Source: Clostridiales bacterium
GTDB taxonomy: Bacteria > Bacillota > Clostridia > Christensenellales > Aristaeellaceae
Length of the DNA stretch: 39,827 nucleotides
Assembly (NCBI GenBank): GCA_015056415.1
Contig: SVGJ01000019.1
Span: forward strand, 1 to 39,827
Direction: 5' to 3'
The position numbers and the translations under genes are program-made. This document shows, one piece after another, positions 38,143 through 39,827 of the stretch. Every line of letters begins with the position of its first letter. The first letter of the stretch is position 1. Below the pieces are notes generated by a model. The model was given only the letters and a program-made list of their open reading frames with translations. It did no database searches and was not told the origin of the DNA.

Positions 38143-38745
38143 ATGGATCACTATATCACCGGAGCTACGATCAGGCGTCTGCGGGAGGCGGCGGGGCTGA
38201 CCCAGGCGGAGCTTGCCCTCAGGCTGTGCGTCAGCGACAAGACCATTTCCAAATGGGAGACCGCCAAAGGCCTGCCCGACATTTCGCTGATCGAGCCCCT
38301 CGCCAACGCGCTGAAGATCTCCGTGATCGAACTGTTCAGCGGCGAATGCGTCACCAACGCCAACCGCTCCTGCAACATGAAGCGCTCCAGGCTTTACGTC
38401 TGCCCCATCTGCGGCAATGTGATCCACGCCGCCGGCGGAGCAGTCATCAGCTGCTGCGGCGTCACCCTGCCCCCGCTGGAGGCCGAGGAACCCGATGAAA
38501 ACCACGCCATTCAGGTCGCCCGCACCGATGGCGATTACTACGTGACCCTGCGACATCCCATGAGCAAGACGCACTACATCTCCTTCATCGCCTTTGTTAC
38601 GGACAGCCGCTTTGACATGGTCAAGCTCTACCCCGAGGGCAGTGCGGAAGCCCGGTTCTTTTCCCATGGCCGGGGCGAGATCTACTGCTATTGCAATCAG
38701 CACGGGCTGATGAAGCTCACCCTGGATCCCCGCAAGCTGAAATAA
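38143..38745 (+). CDS. XRE-type HTH regulator fused to a desulfoferrodoxin (superoxide reductase-like) domain
   Basis: A 200-aa two-part protein. Residues about 5-65 are a Cro/C1-type helix-turn-helix (IRRLREAAGLTQAELA, then SDKTISKWETAKGLPD). Residues about 84-200 resemble desulfoferrodoxin: Cys87, Cys90, Cys104 and Cys105 match the rubredoxin-like centre I, and His121, His138, His144, Cys184 and His187 match the five ligands of the superoxide-reducing centre II (HPMSKTHY, YCNQHG). The Lys of the usual EKH motif is Asn120 (ENH), which may slow superoxide turnover and favour sensing. The likely role is a redox- or iron-responsive transcription factor. ATG 38143 follows a GGAAGGTGGAG region. 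It has its own promoter. Its targets are not evident; neighbouring glycan genes are possible. Confidence 0.85.
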   Translation: MDHYITGATIRRLREAAGLTQAELALRLCVSDKTISKWETAKGLPDISLIEPLANALKISVIELFSGECVTNANRSCNMKRSRLYVCPICGNVIHAAGGAVISCCGVTLPPLEAEEPDENHAIQVARTDGDYYVTLRHPMSKTHYISFIAFVTDSRFDMVKLYPEGSAEARFFSHGRGEIYCYCNQHGLMKLTLDPRKLK

Positions 38746-38794
38746 AAAACGATCCCACGATCTCCAGCGCAAGGAAATCGTGGGATCCGTTTTG
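38746..38794. terminator. Bidirectional terminator between convergent genes
   Basis: GATCCCACGAT (38751-38761) pairs with ATCGTGGGATC (38777-38787). An A run lies on the left and a T run on the right, so both the HTH gene and the minus-strand glycosidase can terminate here. Confidence 0.85.
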
Positions 38795-38795
38795 T

Positions 38796-39827
38796 TTAGC
38801 CAACCACGCCGGGCACCTCATAGCGGATACGCATCTCAGGCGCCTTTTCCAGCACGGTGCGGTAGTTGATATCCCAGTCCACGCTGCCGTCGTCCACGTT
38901 CAGGCCGTCAGCAGGGGGCGCGAACACCTTCATGGTCATGGTGACAGGGCCCTCCAGGGGCTTATCGAAGAAGGCGCTCATCATGTCGATGGTCTTGGTC
39001 TTCGGGGCCTTGTAGAACCAGCGGCCGTTCAGCTCCACCATCAGGCCGATCTCCTGCTCCACGGTCATCTCGCAGAACTCGGGATTGCCCTCGAACTCGA
39101 TGGGGATGGCAATGCCCTCGGCGTCCTCGGAGCCGCCCCAGCGCATTTCCACGGGGAAGGCGGCTTCCTCCACGTCCTCGTTCATCTCGGGCATGAACCA
39201 GGGATCATAGAGCACCTGGTCGCGGTACTGGGCCAGCATGGGCTGCTCAATGCCAACGGCCTTGTTGTTGGGATCCTCGATCTCCAGGCCCAGGCGGCCG
39301 CGGTCACGGAACTGATACAGGCTGATGCCCTTGAACCAGTCCACCTTGTTATCGCGCCAGTAATGGGCGAAGCGCACCACGGACTCGCCCTGCATGCAGG
39401 GGCCGGTGACGTCGCCATCGGTGTTGAACTCGGCGGTGATCATGGGCTTGCTCTCGCCTGCCAGCTCAACGGCGCGCTTGTGGGTGCGGATGAACTGATC
39501 CACGATCATGCCGATGGAATCAGCCTTGTAGCGGCCGCCGCCCACCTCGGCAACGTCATAGGGCCAGCCGTAGTGCAGGGCCGGATAGCCGTCGCAGCTC
39601 CACAGGTCGGAGGCGGCATAGCAATCCTTGAAGGCCTCTTCCTTTTCCACGTGGCCGTCGCTCTTGCCCCAGCCGCCGCAGAAGATGGTCTTCACGTTGG
39701 GGGCTTCCTCGTTGAGGATCTTCGCAAAGCGCACAAAGAACGCGCCCACCTGCTCGTAGGTATAGCGCTTGTTGTGCTGGAACCAGGTGCCGCAGCACTC
39801 GTGGTTGATGCGGATCATCATCCGGCC
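38796..39827 (-). CDS. TIM-barrel glycoside hydrolase-like protein, C-terminal part
   Basis: The 5' end lies beyond the window; the visible frame is open to base 39827 and ends at TAA 38798-38796, giving about 343 residues. The ATGs near the edge are inside the protein: MMIRINHECCGTW looks like the barrel strand carrying the acid/base Glu (R-x-N-H-E), as in clan GH-A enzymes. About 120 residues later KPMITAEFNTDGDV would carry the nucleophile Glu, followed by SLYQFRDRGRLGLE. The last 130 residues are a beta-rich accessory domain. I cannot assign a numbered family with confidence (GH5, GH26 and GH39-like are possible). The context of GH9, GH3 and an acetylesterase supports glycan degradation. 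Confidence 0.7.
   Translation of the reverse strand, partial: GRMMIRINHECCGTWFQHNKRYTYEQVGAFFVRFAKILNEEAPNVKTIFCGGWGKSDGHVEKEEAFKDCYAASDLWSCDGYPALHYGWPYDVAEVGGGRYKADSIGMIVDQFIRTHKRAVELAGESKPMITAEFNTDGDVTGPCMQGESVVRFAHYWRDNKVDWFKGISLYQFRDRGRLGLEIEDPNNKAVGIEQPMLAQYRDQVLYDPWFMPEMNEDVEEAAFPVEMRWGGSEDAEGIAIPIEFEGNPEFCEMTVEQEIGLMVELNGRWFYKAPKTKTIDMMSAFFDKPLEGPVTMTMKVFAPPADGLNVDDGSVDWDINYRTVLEKAPEMRIRYEVPGVVG

Noticed and set aside
1-39827. tRNA or rRNA genes, insertion sequences, prophage or attachment sites
   Set aside because: Reading both strands I found no cloverleaf with a TTCGA-type arm outside coding regions, no transposase or integrase frame, and no long flanking direct repeats.

Overview
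The window reads as a chromosomal segment of a GC-rich, spore-forming member of the Clostridia, probably a gut or rumen bacterium. The evidence is a cotJ spore-coat locus, the cortex amidase CwlD, a sortase-anchored surface protein, strong Shine-Dalgarno sequences (GGAGG type), sigma-A style promoters, many intrinsic terminators, and cytoplasmic glycoside hydrolases. A more precise taxon (for example a Christensenellales relative) is only a guess. I saw no rRNA, tRNA, CRISPR array, insertion sequence or prophage gene.

Layout. 1-501: tail of a YebC/TACO1 protein. 744-8582: one giant (about 2612 aa) secreted surface protein with tandem CnaB/pilin-type isopeptide domains and a VPATG wall-sorting signal, behind its own promoter and a candidate operator. 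8735-10683: pyrimidine-nucleoside phosphorylase and a uracil-DNA-glycosylase-like protein. 10808-11823: AzlC/AzlD amino-acid exporter pair. 11941-13293: spore-coat operon in which CotJA and CotJB are fused behind a cysteine-rich repeat region, followed by CotJC. 13370-15804: DUF5665 protein, lspA, an RluA/RluD-type pseudouridine synthase and an AadA-like nucleotidyltransferase. 15826-16587 (minus): cwlD. 16721-21375: YwaF-like membrane protein, mnmG, a DMT transporter and ftsY. 21497-22608: GNAT acetyltransferase and histidine phosphatase.

From 22651 to 33728 all genes are on the minus strand: an HPr-like protein with a cre-like box upstream, a PPK2 kinase, pyrH, a YczE-type membrane protein, a DUF1538 transporter plus tandem P-II protein behind a long structured leader, and an operon running GH9 hydrolase, iron-containing alcohol dehydrogenase, epimerase-like protein, short-chain dehydrogenase. 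Divergent from GH9 lie a GDSL acetylesterase-like gene (34000-35526) and a GH3 beta-glucosidase with inverted domain order (35682-38027). Then come an HTH-desulfoferrodoxin fusion regulator (38143-38745) and the C-terminal part of another TIM-barrel glycosidase on the minus strand (38796 to the window edge).

How it fits together. The right third looks like an intracellular plant-glycan utilisation locus: GH9, GH3, an esterase and a further glycosidase, none with a visible signal peptide, would finish imported oligosaccharides, while the dehydrogenases and epimerase-like enzymes would handle sugar-derived or redox by-products. Transporters for such oligosaccharides are not in the window. The most unusual single items are the cysteine-rich CotJA-CotJB fusion, the structured leader of the DUF1538/P-II operon, the HTH-desulfoferrodoxin regulator with a complete set of predicted iron ligands, and the cre-like box in front of an HPr-like gene that lacks the phosphotransfer histidine but keeps the regulatory serine.
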